In this document: positions 5,530 to 13,734 of the stretch, piece after piece | How positions within the stretch are numbered: the stretch's first letter is position 1 | Layout: each line of letters begins with the position of its first letter | NCBI GenBank assembly: GCA_017557185.1 | Contig: JAFZAP010000050.1 | Location: 1 to 35,087 of the forward strand | DNA: 35,087 nt | Direction: 5' to 3' | Source: Prevotella sp. | Lineage (GTDB): Bacteria > Bacteroidota > Bacteroidia > Bacteroidales > Bacteroidaceae | Notes under the pieces: model-generated | What the model was told of the DNA's origin: nothing | Databases searched by the model: none | What the model saw: the letters and a program-made list of their open reading frames with translations, nothing else | Made by a program: the position numbers and the translations under genes

Positions 5530-8250
5530 ATGAATCAGAAAAGAGTTTATACCTTTGGTAACGGAAAAGCTGAGGGTAACGCAAAAATGCGTGAAGAGCT
5601 GGGTGGCAAGGGTGCCAACCTGGCCGAAATGAATCTGATAGGTGTTCCCGTTCCTCCGGGCTTCACCATCACGACAGATTGCTGCAACGAGTACTACGAG
5701 GTGGGTCAGGAGAAGATCATGGAACTCCTCAACGACGACGTGATGGCTGCCGTGAAGCACATCGAGGACCTGATGAACTCGAAGTTCGGCGACAAGGAGA
5801 ATCCTCTGCTCGTCAGCGTTCGCTCGGGTGCCCGCGCTTCGATGCCCGGTATGATGGATACCATCCTGAACCTCGGTCTGAACGACGAGGTTGCTGAGGG
5901 TATGGTCGGCAAGACGCAGAATCCCCACTTCGTCTATGACAGCTATCGCCGCTTCGTGCAGATGTACGGCGATGTGGTGCTCGAGATGAAGCCTGTCAAC
6001 AAGGAGGATATCGATCCGTTCGAGGAGATCATCGAGCAGGTGAAGGCCGAGCGCGGTGTGAAACTCGACAAGGACCTCAGCGTCGACGAGCTGAAGAAGC
6101 TGGTGAAGCTCTTCAAGGCTGCCATCAAGGAGCGCACGGGCAAGGACTTCCCCGACGATCCCATTGAGCAGCTCTGGGGCGCTATCTGTGCTGTGTTCCG
6201 CAGCTGGATGAACGAGCGCGCCATCCTCTATCGTAAGATGGAAGGCATTCCCGACGAGTGGGGTACGGCTGTCAGCGTGATGGCTATGGTGTTCGGTAAC
6301 ATGGGCGATACCTCTGCAACGGGTGTTTGCTTCAGCCGCGATGCCGCTAACGGTGAGAACGTGTTCAATGGTGAGTATCTCGTGAACGCTCAGGGTGAGG
6401 ATGTCGTTGCCGGTATCCGCACTCCGCAGCAGATCACGAAGCTGGGTTCCCAGCGTTGGGCAAAGCGCGCCAGCATCTCTGAGGAGGAGCGTGCTGCCAA
6501 ATATCCTTCGATGGAAGAGGCTATGCCTGAGATCTATGCCCAGCTGAACGGCATTCAGGAGAAGCTCGAGAAGCACTATCATGACATGCAGGACATGGAG
6601 TTCACCGTTCAGGAAGGCAAGCTCTGGTTCCTCCAGACACGTAATGGTAAGCGCACGGGTGCCGCTATGGTGAAGATCGCCATCGACCTGCTCCACGAGG
6701 GCATGATCGACGAGAAGACTGCCATCATGCGTTGTGAGCCCAACAAGCTCGACGAGCTACTTCACCCCGTATTCGATAAGGTTGCCCTCTCGAAGGCTAA
6801 GGTCATCGCTCAGGGTCTGCCCGCCAGCCCGGGCGCTGCCTGCGGTCAGATTGTGTTCCACGCCGACGATGCCCAGGCTTGGCATCAGGATGGCCACAAG
6901 GTGATTCTCGTCCGCATCGAGACTTCGCCCGAGGACCTCGCTGGTATGTCGGCCGCTCAGGGTATCCTCACCGCTCGTGGCGGTATGACCTCTCACGCTG
7001 CCGTTGTGGCACGTGGTATGGGTAAGTGCTGCGTATCGGGTGTTGGAGCGCTGAATGTCGACTACAAGTCGAAGACTGTCGAGATCGACGGTGTGGTTTA
7101 CAAGGAAGGCGACTTCCTCTCGCTGAATGGTACTACCGGTCAGGTCTATGCCGGCGAGGTTCCCACCAAGGCTGCCGAGCTGAGTGGCGACTTCAAGGAG
7201 CTCATGGATCTCTGCGACAAGTACACGAAGCTGCAGGTGCGCACCAATGCCGATACTCCTCACGATGCTGAGGTGGCTCGTGCCTTTGGTGCAAAGGGTA
7301 TTGGTCTGACCCGTACTGAGCACATGTTCTTCGACGATAAGAAGATCATCGCTATGCGCGAGATGATTCTTTCCGACACTCCCGAGGGACGCGAGAAGGC
7401 TCTTGCCAAGCTGCTGCCTTACCAGAAGGCCGACTTCAAGGGTATCCTTGAGGCTATGAACGGACTGCCCGTCAACATCCGTCTGCTCGATCCTCCTCTC
7501 CATGAGTTCGTTCCCCACGATCTCGCCGGACAGGAGATTATGGCTAAGGAGATGGGCGTGAGCCTGGAGACCATCCAGCGTCGCGTGAACTCGCTTGCCG
7601 AGAACAACCCGATGCTCGGTCATCGTGGCTGCCGTCTGGGTATCACCTTCCCCGAAATCACAGCTATGCAGACCCGCGCCATCCTCGGTGCTGCCTGCGA
7701 GTTGAAGAAGGAAGGCAAAGATCCTCAGCCCGAAATCATGGTTCCGCTTATTGGTACGCTCCACGAGCTCGAGCAGCAGAAGAGCATCATCGAGAAGGTT
7801 GCCAAGGAAGTGTTTGCCGAGTATGGTGTTGAGATTAAGTTCGAGATCGGTACGATGATTGAGATTCCTCGTGCTGCCCTCACCGCTGATCGCATCGCCG
7901 AGCAGGCAGAGTACTTCTCATTCGGTACCAACGACCTCACGCAGATGACCTTCGGCTACAGCCGCGACGACATCGCTTCGTTCCTGCCCGTTTATCTCGA
8001 TAAGAAGATCCTGAAAGTTGACCCGTTCCAGGTGCTCGACCAGAAGGGTGTCGGCCAGCTCGTGAAGATGGCTGTCGAGAAGGGTCGTGCCGTACGTCCG
8101 AACCTCCGCACCGGTATCTGCGGTGAGCATGGTGGTGAACCCAGCTCTGTGAAGTTCTGCGCCAAGATCGGCCTGAACTACGCCAGCTGTTCGCCCTTCC
8201 GTGTGCCCATCGCCCGCCTAGCCGCCGCGCAGGCTGCCGTTGAGGATTGA
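5530..8250 (+). CDS. ppdK: pyruvate, phosphate dikinase
   Basis: A 906-aa protein, the usual length for PPDK. It interconverts pyruvate, ATP and Pi with PEP, AMP and PPi. Three domains are visible. The N-terminal nucleotide-binding domain begins VYTFGNGKAEG and contains LGGKGANLAEM and RSGARASMPGMMDT. The central swivelling domain carries GGMTSHAAVVARGMG, in which His489 is the phosphorylated residue. The C-terminal PEP/pyruvate barrel carries GIGLTRTEHMFF, RLLDPPLHEF, GTMIEIPRAAL, FFSFGTNDLTQM and GICGEHGGEP; the Cys of GICGEH is the expected general acid. It has its own promoter and ends at a strong hairpin. Codon use is GC-rich and biased, consistent with high expression. PPi-linked PEP/pyruvate exchange suits an anaerobic fermenter. 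Confidence 0.97.
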   Translation: MNQKRVYTFGNGKAEGNAKMREELGGKGANLAEMNLIGVPVPPGFTITTDCCNEYYEVGQEKIMELLNDDVMAAVKHIEDLMNSKFGDKENPLLVSVRSGARASMPGMMDTILNLGLNDEVAEGMVGKTQNPHFVYDSYRRFVQMYGDVVLEMKPVNKEDIDPFEEIIEQVKAERGVKLDKDLSVDELKKLVKLFKAAIKERTGKDFPDDPIEQLWGAICAVFRSWMNERAILYRKMEGIPDEWGTAVSVMAMVFGNMGDTSATGVCFSRDAANGENVFNGEYLVNAQGEDVVAGIRTPQQITKLGSQRWAKRASISEEERAAKYPSMEEAMPEIYAQLNGIQEKLEKHYHDMQDMEFTVQEGKLWFLQTRNGKRTGAAMVKIAIDLLHEGMIDEKTAIMRCEPNKLDELLHPVFDKVALSKAKVIAQGLPASPGAACGQIVFHADDAQAWHQDGHKVILVRIETSPEDLAGMSAAQGILTARGGMTSHAAVVARGMGKCCVSGVGALNVDYKSKTVEIDGVVYKEGDFLSLNGTTGQVYAGEVPTKAAELSGDFKELMDLCDKYTKLQVRTNADTPHDAEVARAFGAKGIGLTRTEHMFFDDKKIIAMREMILSDTPEGREKALAKLLPYQKADFKGILEAMNGLPVNIRLLDPPLHEFVPHDLAGQEIMAKEMGVSLETIQRRVNSLAENNPMLGHRGCRLGITFPEITAMQTRAILGAACELKKEGKDPQPEIMVPLIGTLHELEQQKSIIEKVAKEVFAEYGVEIKFEIGTMIEIPRAALTADRIAEQAEYFSFGTNDLTQMTFGYSRDDIASFLPVYLDKKILKVDPFQVLDQKGVGQLVKMAVEKGRAVRPNLRTGICGEHGGEPSSVKFCAKIGLNYASCSPFRVPIARLAAAQAAVED

Positions 8251-8276
8251 TCACATTAGCGATGCTATAATTAAAT

Positions 8277-8310
8277 AAGGTGGTTGGTACCTCGTATCAA
8301 CCACCTTCAT
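8277..8310 (+). terminator. ppdK terminator
   Basis: AAGGTGGTTG (8277-8286) pairs perfectly with CAACCACCTT (8298-8307) around an 11-nt loop. The T-run is weak, so some read-through into the next gene 36 nt downstream is possible. Confidence 0.75.
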
Positions 8311-8345
8311 TCTACTGAGATAAATTTAAAACCAAAAAACCGATT

Positions 8346-8834
8346 ATGAAGAAATTATTACTGTTGATGGGCATTCTGTTCTCTATGACCGTGAGTGCCC
8401 AGCGTGTAGCCAAGGTTGGAACTGTCGAACTGGGTCTTCCCTATGCCGAGGCGCTGCAAGCCATCAAGGCTGAGTTTGGAGAACCTGTTTCAGTCACCGA
8501 GAATCAGGAAGTGGTCTTCGGAAAGAAGAACTTCTGTGGATTCAACTACGATGAAGTGAAGTTCCGTTTCAAGAACGGCCGCTTCAACGAAGCTCGCTTT
8601 TTCATGAAGGTTGGCTCGAAAGGTGCTGCTCAGAAGCGCATGGAAGATATCGCCCGCGAACTTGGCAAGACTGAAGGCCTCTCGCGCGACATAGAGGACA
8701 ACAACACTTGGTTCTACAAAGGTGGTGTCTCGCCCGTGGGTGTGAGCCATCTCTTCACCATCTACACCTATCCGAAGCAGGGCACCTATGGCACAGAGTT
8801 GCGCTATGGTCCCGTCCGCTTCCCCGAGAACTAA
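8346..8834 (+). CDS. secreted hypothetical protein, 162 aa
   Basis: It has a signal peptide (MKKLLLLMGILFSMTVSAQ, likely cleaved near AQ) and is probably periplasmic. The mature part starts with KVGTVELGLPYAEALQAIKAEFGEP, a pattern reminiscent of small proteins with a G-x-s-x-x-e-v-x-x-x-l-G-x-P start. It then shows alternating beta-like segments (KVKFRFKNGRFNEARFFMKV) and ends in FTIYTYPKQGTYGTELRYG. No catalytic residues stand out. The next gene starts 25 nt later, so the two are probably co-transcribed. I do not recognise the family. Confidence 0.75.
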   Translation: MKKLLLLMGILFSMTVSAQRVAKVGTVELGLPYAEALQAIKAEFGEPVSVTENQEVVFGKKNFCGFNYDEVKFRFKNGRFNEARFFMKVGSKGAAQKRMEDIARELGKTEGLSRDIEDNNTWFYKGGVSPVGVSHLFTIYTYPKQGTYGTELRYGPVRFPEN

Positions 8835-8859
8835 CCGATAGGTCTCTACCGAACATATT

Positions 8860-9489
8860 GTGAAAAAACAACTCCTCACGTTATTCTGGCTGCTTCTGGC
8901 AGTTCTCCCCGCGAGTGCTCAGACGCTCAGGGAGGCATGGGTGTCGATGCCCGATTCGCTTTTGCCCTATCTGGACAAGGGCAAGCACGCGCAGCTGCTC
9001 GAACTCAACGATGCACGAATGCCAGCCGAAGCCGACAATAAACTGCAAGGCAAGAGTCGTCTCGACACGCTCCTGCAGAACTTCCTGCAGGTGTCGGCCA
9101 GCGAGAGTATGGTGTTGCAGATGAAGCTTCTGCCCAGCCAACCTGCTGAGGGGCAGGGCGCCGATAGCGTGCTCTGCGTGGTGCAAACCGTCAAAGGCCC
9201 ATGTCCGGAATCACGTGTGAGGTTGTTTTCGCGCAGTTGGGAATTGCTTTCCGATACCTGCTATCGCGATAAAAAACTCCTGGTGCGTCCCGATACCATC
9301 TCAGCCGAGCGGTTCGCAGAGCTTCTGGAAAGCATCCCGCTCGTCATGTGGAAGTCGGAGTTGCTTCCCGATGCCGACGAGTTGGTGCTCACCCCGTCTC
9401 TGCCTATGCTGTTTGTAGAGGAGAAAGAGAAAATGCAACCGCTTCTTTTGCAAAGAAATCTTAAATGGAACGGAAAAACATTTAAATAG
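8860..9489 (+). CDS. DUF3256-type secreted protein, 209 aa
   Basis: The start codon is GTG at 8860, giving MKKQLLTLFWLLLAVLPASAQ, a signal peptide. No in-frame ATG offers a better start. The mature protein opens with LREAWVSMPDSLLPYLDKGKHAQLLELNDAR, then DTLLQNFLQVSASESMVLQMKLLP, and ends with PSLPMLFVEEKEKMQPLLLQRNLKWNGKTFK. This closing block and the MPDSLLPYL opening are characteristic of DUF3256, a Bacteroidetes family of unknown function. It is probably periplasmic and possibly lipid- or outer-membrane-associated. It shares an operon with the preceding secreted protein. Confidence 0.75.
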   Translation: MKKQLLTLFWLLLAVLPASAQTLREAWVSMPDSLLPYLDKGKHAQLLELNDARMPAEADNKLQGKSRLDTLLQNFLQVSASESMVLQMKLLPSQPAEGQGADSVLCVVQTVKGPCPESRVRLFSRSWELLSDTCYRDKKLLVRPDTISAERFAELLESIPLVMWKSELLPDADELVLTPSLPMLFVEEKEKMQPLLLQRNLKWNGKTFK

Positions 9490-9521
9490 TGTTTCATTTC
9501 GTCATTTTTTAAGATGATTAT

Positions 9522-9552
9522 TTGCAGAAAAATGGCAATGTTCGTATATTTG
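9522..9552 (+). promoter_or_regulatory. promoter of candidate sRNA
   Basis: TTTG (9522-9525) and TATATTTG (9545-9552) are separated by exactly 19 bp. No forward-strand gene follows, only a terminator about 45 nt downstream. Confidence 0.72.
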
Positions 9553-9556
9553 CAAT

Positions 9557-9628
9557 GTGTTTTTCATGGTATTAGATTATTAAGGTTAATTAAAGATTGG
9601 TTGTCGTGAGACAATCAATTTTTTTTTT
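9557..9628 (+). ncRNA. candidate small RNA of about 70 nt
   Basis: A consensus promoter (9522-9552) is followed within about 75 nt by a strong intrinsic terminator (9596-9628), with no ORF between. The transcript would have an unstructured AU-rich 5' part containing ATTAGATTATTAAGGTTAA, then the terminator hairpin. It lies between a forward gene and the convergent glpQ-like gene. The alternative is that the hairpin simply ends the DUF3256 transcript and the promoter match is chance. The exact box spacing favours a real transcript. I cannot name a known family. Confidence 0.5.
9596..9628 (+). terminator. intrinsic terminator with 10-T run
   Basis: ATTGGTTGTC (9596-9605), a GTGA loop, and GACAATCAAT (9610-9619) form a 10-bp stem with one G-U pair, followed by ten T (9619-9628). 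Confidence 0.85.
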
Positions 9629-9699
9629 GTAATATTATACGTTTTTACCCTGAACTACGCAGGATGTGGCTCACTCTACTTGGTCAGGGCCAGGCTGAT

Positions 9700-10617
9700 T
9701 CAATATTCATTCACGACTTCCAGCAGTCGGTTGGGGTAGTTGGAGATGACTGCCTCTACGCCCATGTCAATCACTTTGTGCATCTGTTCCTTGTCGTCCA
9801 CCGTCCAAGTAACGATTTTCATTCCGTCGGCATGGGCACGATCCACCATCTCCTTGTCCATGATCTGCCAAGCGGGGCTGAGCCACTCTGGAGTGAAATT
9901 TAGTCTCCCCATGAATTGTTCGTAGGTTCCTGCGCCACCGCCAACCAGATACGACAGGTGGTGTCCGGGATAGGCCTCGTTCAGGTAATTGAGGGATCGG
10001 GTGTCGAAGGACTGTATGATGAGCCTGTCGCCCAACCCCAACGAGTCCAGCACTGCTATGCAGATGTCAACAAACTCGTGGTATTCAGGCCAGTCGCGTC
10101 CTTCGATGCCTCCGTCGTAGTTCGGGTCGCACTTGATTTCGATGTTGTAGTTCATCGGAGCGAGTTGGTGCTTTTTCGTGTAGGTCTCTACGGCTGTAAC
10201 TACCTCTACCAGCTTGCGCTTGGGCGTTGCAACTGGCTGCTGCTCAGGCATTTCTGCATTTCCTCTGATCCCCACGTCGTACTTGGCCACTGAGTCGTAG
10301 GGCATATGCCAGATGTATTCCCTGGGCTCTCCTTCCAACACCGGTGTTCCGTCGGGACGTGTTGTCAGGCGGTGCGAGAAGTATTTGTCGTGCGAAAGAA
10401 TCACCTGCTTGTCCTTGGTGACGCATAGGTCCATCTCCAGGGTGTTCACACACAGATCTACGGCATGAAGCATCGCCTCCAACGATTCTTCGGGGAACAG
10501 ACCCATACCGCCGCGATGTGCCTGCACGTCAACGATGTTTTTTTGTTGCTGTGCTGCTGCGTTGTAGAAAGAAAGTACGACCAGCGCGGCCGTGACCAAT
10601 AGTCTCCGAATCTTCAT
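9700..10617 (-). CDS. glycerophosphodiester phosphodiesterase, secreted
   Basis: A 305-aa protein with a signal peptide (MKIRRLLVTAALVVLSFYNAAAQ), so it acts in the periplasm. The GDPD TIM barrel shows the catalytic start AHRGGMGLFPEESLEAM (His and Arg of HRG, then Glu), followed by LEMDLCVTKDKQVILSHD, in which the acidic pair and the second His bind metal and act as acid. IEIKCD and IQSFD supply later metal ligands, and the barrel ends TWTVDDKEQMHKVIDMGVEAVISNYP. It hydrolyses glycerophosphodiesters to glycerol-3-phosphate and an alcohol, probably for lipid head-group scavenging. The length and motif order are normal for the family. It is a single gene downstream of the tRNA terminator; no clear promoter box is seen in the short upstream gap. 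Confidence 0.92.
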   Translation of the reverse strand: MKIRRLLVTAALVVLSFYNAAAQQQKNIVDVQAHRGGMGLFPEESLEAMLHAVDLCVNTLEMDLCVTKDKQVILSHDKYFSHRLTTRPDGTPVLEGEPREYIWHMPYDSVAKYDVGIRGNAEMPEQQPVATPKRKLVEVVTAVETYTKKHQLAPMNYNIEIKCDPNYDGGIEGRDWPEYHEFVDICIAVLDSLGLGDRLIIQSFDTRSLNYLNEAYPGHHLSYLVGGGAGTYEQFMGRLNFTPEWLSPAWQIMDKEMVDRAHADGMKIVTWTVDDKEQMHKVIDMGVEAVISNYPNRLLEVVNEY

Positions 10618-10644
10618 CTTGTTTGTGTCAAATTAGGTTTGTTG

Positions 10645-10676
10645 CAAAAAAGGACACCTTCAAATGGTGTCCTTTT
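10645..10676 (-). terminator. terminator of the tRNA-Arg transcript
   Basis: On the reverse strand AAGGACACC and GGTGTCCTT (10650-10658 and 10666-10674) form a 9-bp stem followed by a T-run (10645-10651). It lies 4 nt past the second tRNA. Confidence 0.85.
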
Positions 10677-10679
10677 GAG

Positions 10680-10753
10680 TGATTCCGGCGGGATTCAAAC
10701 CCACAACCTTCTGATCCGTAGTCAGATGCTCTATTCAGTTGAGCTACGGAACC
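10680..10753 (-). tRNA. tRNA-Arg (ACG), second of the pair
   Basis: A 74-nt cloverleaf. The acceptor GGTTCCG pairs with CGGAATC (one G-U), discriminator A. The anticodon arm is TCTGA-CTACGGA-TCAGA, giving anticodon ACG, which reads CGU/CGC/CGA after inosine modification. The T arm contains GGTTTGAATCC-type sequence. CCA is not encoded. It is identical base for base to the copy at 10789-10862. Confidence 0.95.
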
Positions 10754-10788
10754 ATCCGTATTTGTTTTGTGCTTACTCGGCTTGAAAG

Positions 10789-10862
10789 TGATTCCGGCGG
10801 GATTCAAACCCACAACCTTCTGATCCGTAGTCAGATGCTCTATTCAGTTGAGCTACGGAACC
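10789..10862 (-). tRNA. tRNA-Arg (ACG), first of the pair
   Basis: The same 74-nt sequence and structure as the copy at 10680-10753, with anticodon ACG and no encoded CCA. The two are separated by a 35-nt spacer and share one promoter and one terminator. Confidence 0.95.
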
Positions 10863-10897
10863 GTTTGAGGTCAACCCTCTTCCGTCGTAAGCGAGTG

Positions 10898-10929
10898 CAA
10901 AGGTAATACCTTTTTCGCGAACTGCCAAA
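10898..10929 (-). promoter_or_regulatory. promoter of the tRNA-Arg pair
   Basis: On the reverse strand, TTTG (10926-10929) and TACCTTTG (10898-10905) are separated by 20 bp. The expected start lies about 30 nt before the first tRNA. Confidence 0.75.
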
Positions 10930-11027
10930 TGTTTTCCGCTATTTTTTTGAAAATAGCTCAATTTCGTGGCAGTTCTGTGGCTATATCACGGATTTTCAAA
11001 TGAAAAACACCCCTTCATTTGCTCTTT

Positions 11028-12416
11028 TCACTTAATTTCCAAGCAGATGCGGCGATAGGAAACAAGGCGGAACGGGCCGTTGTCGTGAACTTCGCAGATG
11101 ATGTGGATGGTTGAGTTCTTGGCATCGGCCGGAATGTGGATGTCGGTCTTTGCCTTGTCAGCACTTGTAATAACAACCTTGTCGTTCCCTATTTCCGGCT
11201 GCTGCCACCAAAAGAAAGTCAGGTCGTCGCCGTCGGCATCCTTCGATTTTGCGGCATTCAGTCGGATGGTCGTCCCTGCCTTTGCCGTGAGGTGGATGGG
11301 TTGCACACCCTTCCTTCCGTTGACGACCACCTGCGGATTATGGTTGCCGCGTCCTTCGTCGGCCCATTGCATTCGCGCCATGAAGTCATGCAATTCGTCA
11401 GGATAGAAGCGCGTCTTGTAGCCTATGCTGATGCTGCGTACGGGCTCCTGCCAACTGGTCCAAGCTGTTGTGAGCGAATCGGCACACATTCCGCGCTCAT
11501 GATAGCCTGCCCAGCCTGCCTGCAGAGGGTCGTCGGGGTCGTTCAATCCGTTGGGCATCACGTAGAGGAAACTCGGCGTATCGCCCTCCACACCCCATTT
11601 GTAGTCGGGGTACACCTTACCCAGCACTCCCTTGCCCTGAATTCCTTCGGCATGCTGTTGCCAGTTGCGCTTTCCCAGTTCACATTGCTCCTGCCACGTG
11701 CCTTCGTCCCAGACAAACTGCAGGTCGTCGGCAAACTCGCGGCGCAACCACATGTGCGAACTGTAGGAACGATTCATGCGATTGTTGTATGCCATATCCT
11801 GATCGGTGATGGTATAGATGCGGAACTTGCGCACGAAGCGCTTCAGTTCCTCTGTCGAGCGTGTCTGCTGTACCTTCCAGATAGCCTGAGCCAGCGTGTT
11901 GGCACCTCCCCACGCAGCCACGTAGATGGGGCGCGGGTCGTCCTCGTCGGCCAACCGGATGAGGAGTTCGCTGCCTGGCGAGTCGTTTCCTTCTCCAATC
12001 GCCTTGATACCGCCATTCTGGCTGCCCATCACAGCCCGGCTGCGCATGTATTCAGCACTCGGCCAATAGCCCGTTTGCTGGCGCGTATTCTCTTTGTTCA
12101 GCGGCAGGAATGCCGTTTGCTTGGAGCGCTTCATCAGGTTCGGGAGATCCTTTTCGTAGGCATCGATCACTTCGTGTAGATATCGTGCCCACTCTGTTGG
12201 ATAAGGGTCGCAATTCCATCCCACGCTAGTGATAAGTGCTTCTATCTCAAAGAGATCGGCATACGACATCAGTCGCACCATCGACTCCATGTCGTCGGGT
12301 TCCACATCGGCAGGAGCGATGTCCGTGCAAACCACAAGGCGCGGCTTCCACTCCTTCGCTTGAGTGGAAAATGTGATTGACAACGCAATCAGCAGTAAGG
12401 TAGCGATTCTCTTCAT
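11028..12416 (-). CDS. secreted DUF1593 (nucleoside-hydrolase-like) protein
   Basis: A 462-aa protein with a signal peptide (MKRIATLLLIALSITFSTQA). The main domain (about 25-330) is DUF1593: RLVVCTDIAPADVEPDDMESMVRLM, with the Asp-rich calcium-site pattern of nucleoside-hydrolase-like folds, then LITSVGWNCDPYP, SPGSELLIR and YVAAWGGANTLAQAIW. The last ~110 residues form an Ig-like domain (LNAAKSKDADGDDLTFFWWQQPE), the arrangement seen in cellulose-binding Sde182-type proteins. It is therefore probably a periplasmic or secreted carbohydrate-active protein, substrate unknown. Its ATG lies 6 nt after the stop of the transpeptidase gene, so the two are an operon. Confidence 0.85.
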   Translation of the reverse strand: MKRIATLLLIALSITFSTQAKEWKPRLVVCTDIAPADVEPDDMESMVRLMSYADLFEIEALITSVGWNCDPYPTEWARYLHEVIDAYEKDLPNLMKRSKQTAFLPLNKENTRQQTGYWPSAEYMRSRAVMGSQNGGIKAIGEGNDSPGSELLIRLADEDDPRPIYVAAWGGANTLAQAIWKVQQTRSTEELKRFVRKFRIYTITDQDMAYNNRMNRSYSSHMWLRREFADDLQFVWDEGTWQEQCELGKRNWQQHAEGIQGKGVLGKVYPDYKWGVEGDTPSFLYVMPNGLNDPDDPLQAGWAGYHERGMCADSLTTAWTSWQEPVRSISIGYKTRFYPDELHDFMARMQWADEGRGNHNPQVVVNGRKGVQPIHLTAKAGTTIRLNAAKSKDADGDDLTFFWWQQPEIGNDKVVITSADKAKTDIHIPADAKNSTIHIICEVHDNGPFRLVSYRRICLEIK

Positions 12417-12422
12417 AAATTC

Positions 12423-13559
12423 CTAGAATTTGAGTGCCGATAGGCGCTTTGCCTTTGCCTCCGATGCTTGCGAGAGCTCTCCCTTCAGGTATTCCTCGAT
12501 GATGAGAGCAGCCATCGGAGCAGCCACATCGGCCCCGAAACCACCATGCTCGATATACACGCAGACGGCAATCTGCGGGTTGTCCATCGGAGCAAACCCG
12601 ATAAATGCCGAGTGGTCGCGCCCGCTGTTCTCGGCCGTTCCAGTCTTCCCGCAGATAGGGTAGGAGGGTGTGTTGATGGCTGTCGCGGTACCATTCGTAA
12701 CGGCTCGTCGCATGCCGCTGATGACGCTTGTAAAGGCTTCTGCGTCGATGCTCGACTCGCGTCGGGTGAGGTATCGTTGGCTCAACGGTTTCTCCTGCGT
12801 GCCCTGATGGATGTGTGGCGTGTAGAAATAGCCGCGGTTGGCAATCACGGCAGCGAGGTTGCAGAGTTGCATGGGCGTAGCGGTAATATCGCCCTGTCCC
12901 ATTCCTGCCCAGAGGATGGTCTTGCCGTCCCAGCCGTCCTTGTAGCGGCGGTTCAGGTAGCCTACGTTCGCCAGCAGTCCTCCTTTCTCGTCGGGGATGT
13001 CGATGCCCAGCGGACCTCCGAGCCCCAGGCTGCGCATGTGCCGGTTCCATGTGGTGATAGCTTCTTCTTTGTCCTCATACATGAACGTGTCGTTGATCAT
13101 CGCCATGAAGCCCGTGATGAACCACGTGTTGCACGATACCGCCAGCGCACCCCTCAGCGAAAGCGGTGAGGCATGCTCGTGGCAGCCCACATGGATGTTG
13201 CCGTCAGTAAACCCGTTCTTGCATTCTATGGTCGTCTCTGGCACCACCACGCCCTCTGTGAGGAGTGTGAGCGCTTGGGCAGTCTTGAACGTCGAGCCCG
13301 GCGGATACGCCTTGCCGATGGCCATATTCACATCGAAGCCCGTTGCCGAGCGTGCCGCCAGACAGATAATCTCTCCCGTCTGCGGGCGGATAGCCACGAT
13401 GCTGCCCTTCTTGCCCTGCAGCAGCCGTTCACCCAGTTGTTGCAGCAGAGGGCGCACGGTAAGCGGGCCGTCGTCAGGAAGTCCCTGTGCGGCGACATGC
13501 ATGCCCGCCATCACGAGCAGCCATTGGCAAACCATCAGTCTGATGATGTTTTTCTTCAT
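12423..13559 (-). CDS. stand-alone secreted penicillin-binding transpeptidase
   Basis: A 378-aa protein from ATG 13559. An in-frame ATG at 13601 is rejected because the promoter box at 13589-13596 lies downstream of it. The signal peptide (MKKNIIRLMV..HVAAQG) looks cleavable. The rest is one transpeptidase domain with all three motifs: SxxK as STFK (Ser89, Lys92), SxN as SCN (142-144), and KTG as GKTGTAE (305-307). The pattern YPPGSTFKTAQALTLL resembles the MrdA/PBP2 type. The long N-terminal dimerisation domain and fixed membrane anchor of class B PBPs (about 600 aa) are absent. It could be a DD-transpeptidase for a special niche, a carboxypeptidase, or a penicillin sensor. It is co-transcribed with the DUF1593 gene. 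Confidence 0.85.
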   Translation of the reverse strand: MKKNIIRLMVCQWLLVMAGMHVAAQGLPDDGPLTVRPLLQQLGERLLQGKKGSIVAIRPQTGEIICLAARSATGFDVNMAIGKAYPPGSTFKTAQALTLLTEGVVVPETTIECKNGFTDGNIHVGCHEHASPLSLRGALAVSCNTWFITGFMAMINDTFMYEDKEEAITTWNRHMRSLGLGGPLGIDIPDEKGGLLANVGYLNRRYKDGWDGKTILWAGMGQGDITATPMQLCNLAAVIANRGYFYTPHIHQGTQEKPLSQRYLTRRESSIDAEAFTSVISGMRRAVTNGTATAINTPSYPICGKTGTAENSGRDHSAFIGFAPMDNPQIAVCVYIEHGGFGADVAAPMAALIIEEYLKGELSQASEAKAKRLSALKF

Positions 13560-13588
13560 ATTCTCAGCAACGCCTGTCTTTTCACGTG

Positions 13589-13596
13589 CAAAAGTA
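13589..13596 (-). promoter_or_regulatory. promoter -7 box of the transpeptidase operon
   Basis: The reverse strand reads TACTTTTG, a TAnnTTTG match, about 30 nt before the chosen ATG. No good upstream TTTG box is seen. Confidence 0.55.
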
Positions 13597-13734
13597 ATCA
13601 TTTTTTTGGAAATGCCCCCGTTTTTTCCATTTTTCTTTTCTCGATATAATTATCGAAGAAAACAGGAATGCTCCCTATACACAAGACAGTATAAGATTAA
13701 ACTTTGTTGCTGAGTCGTGCTCCATATCTTTTCG

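Noticed and set aside
5515-6696. Long antisense ORF (393 aa) opposite ppdK, and another at 6757-7764
   Set aside because: They mirror the GC-biased codon use of ppdK, lack recognisable domains and have no promoter. They are shadows of a strongly biased gene.
13560-13601. Upstream ATG start of the transpeptidase gene at 13601
   Set aside because: The promoter box at 13589-13596 lies inside this extension, and the signal peptide begins at the ATG at 13559.
13636-13661. Terminator after the 1261-aa gene
   Set aside because: An AT-rich inverted repeat (TCGATA-TAAT-TATCGA with flanks) is present, but the reverse strand lacks a T-run after it. It could be a protein site instead.
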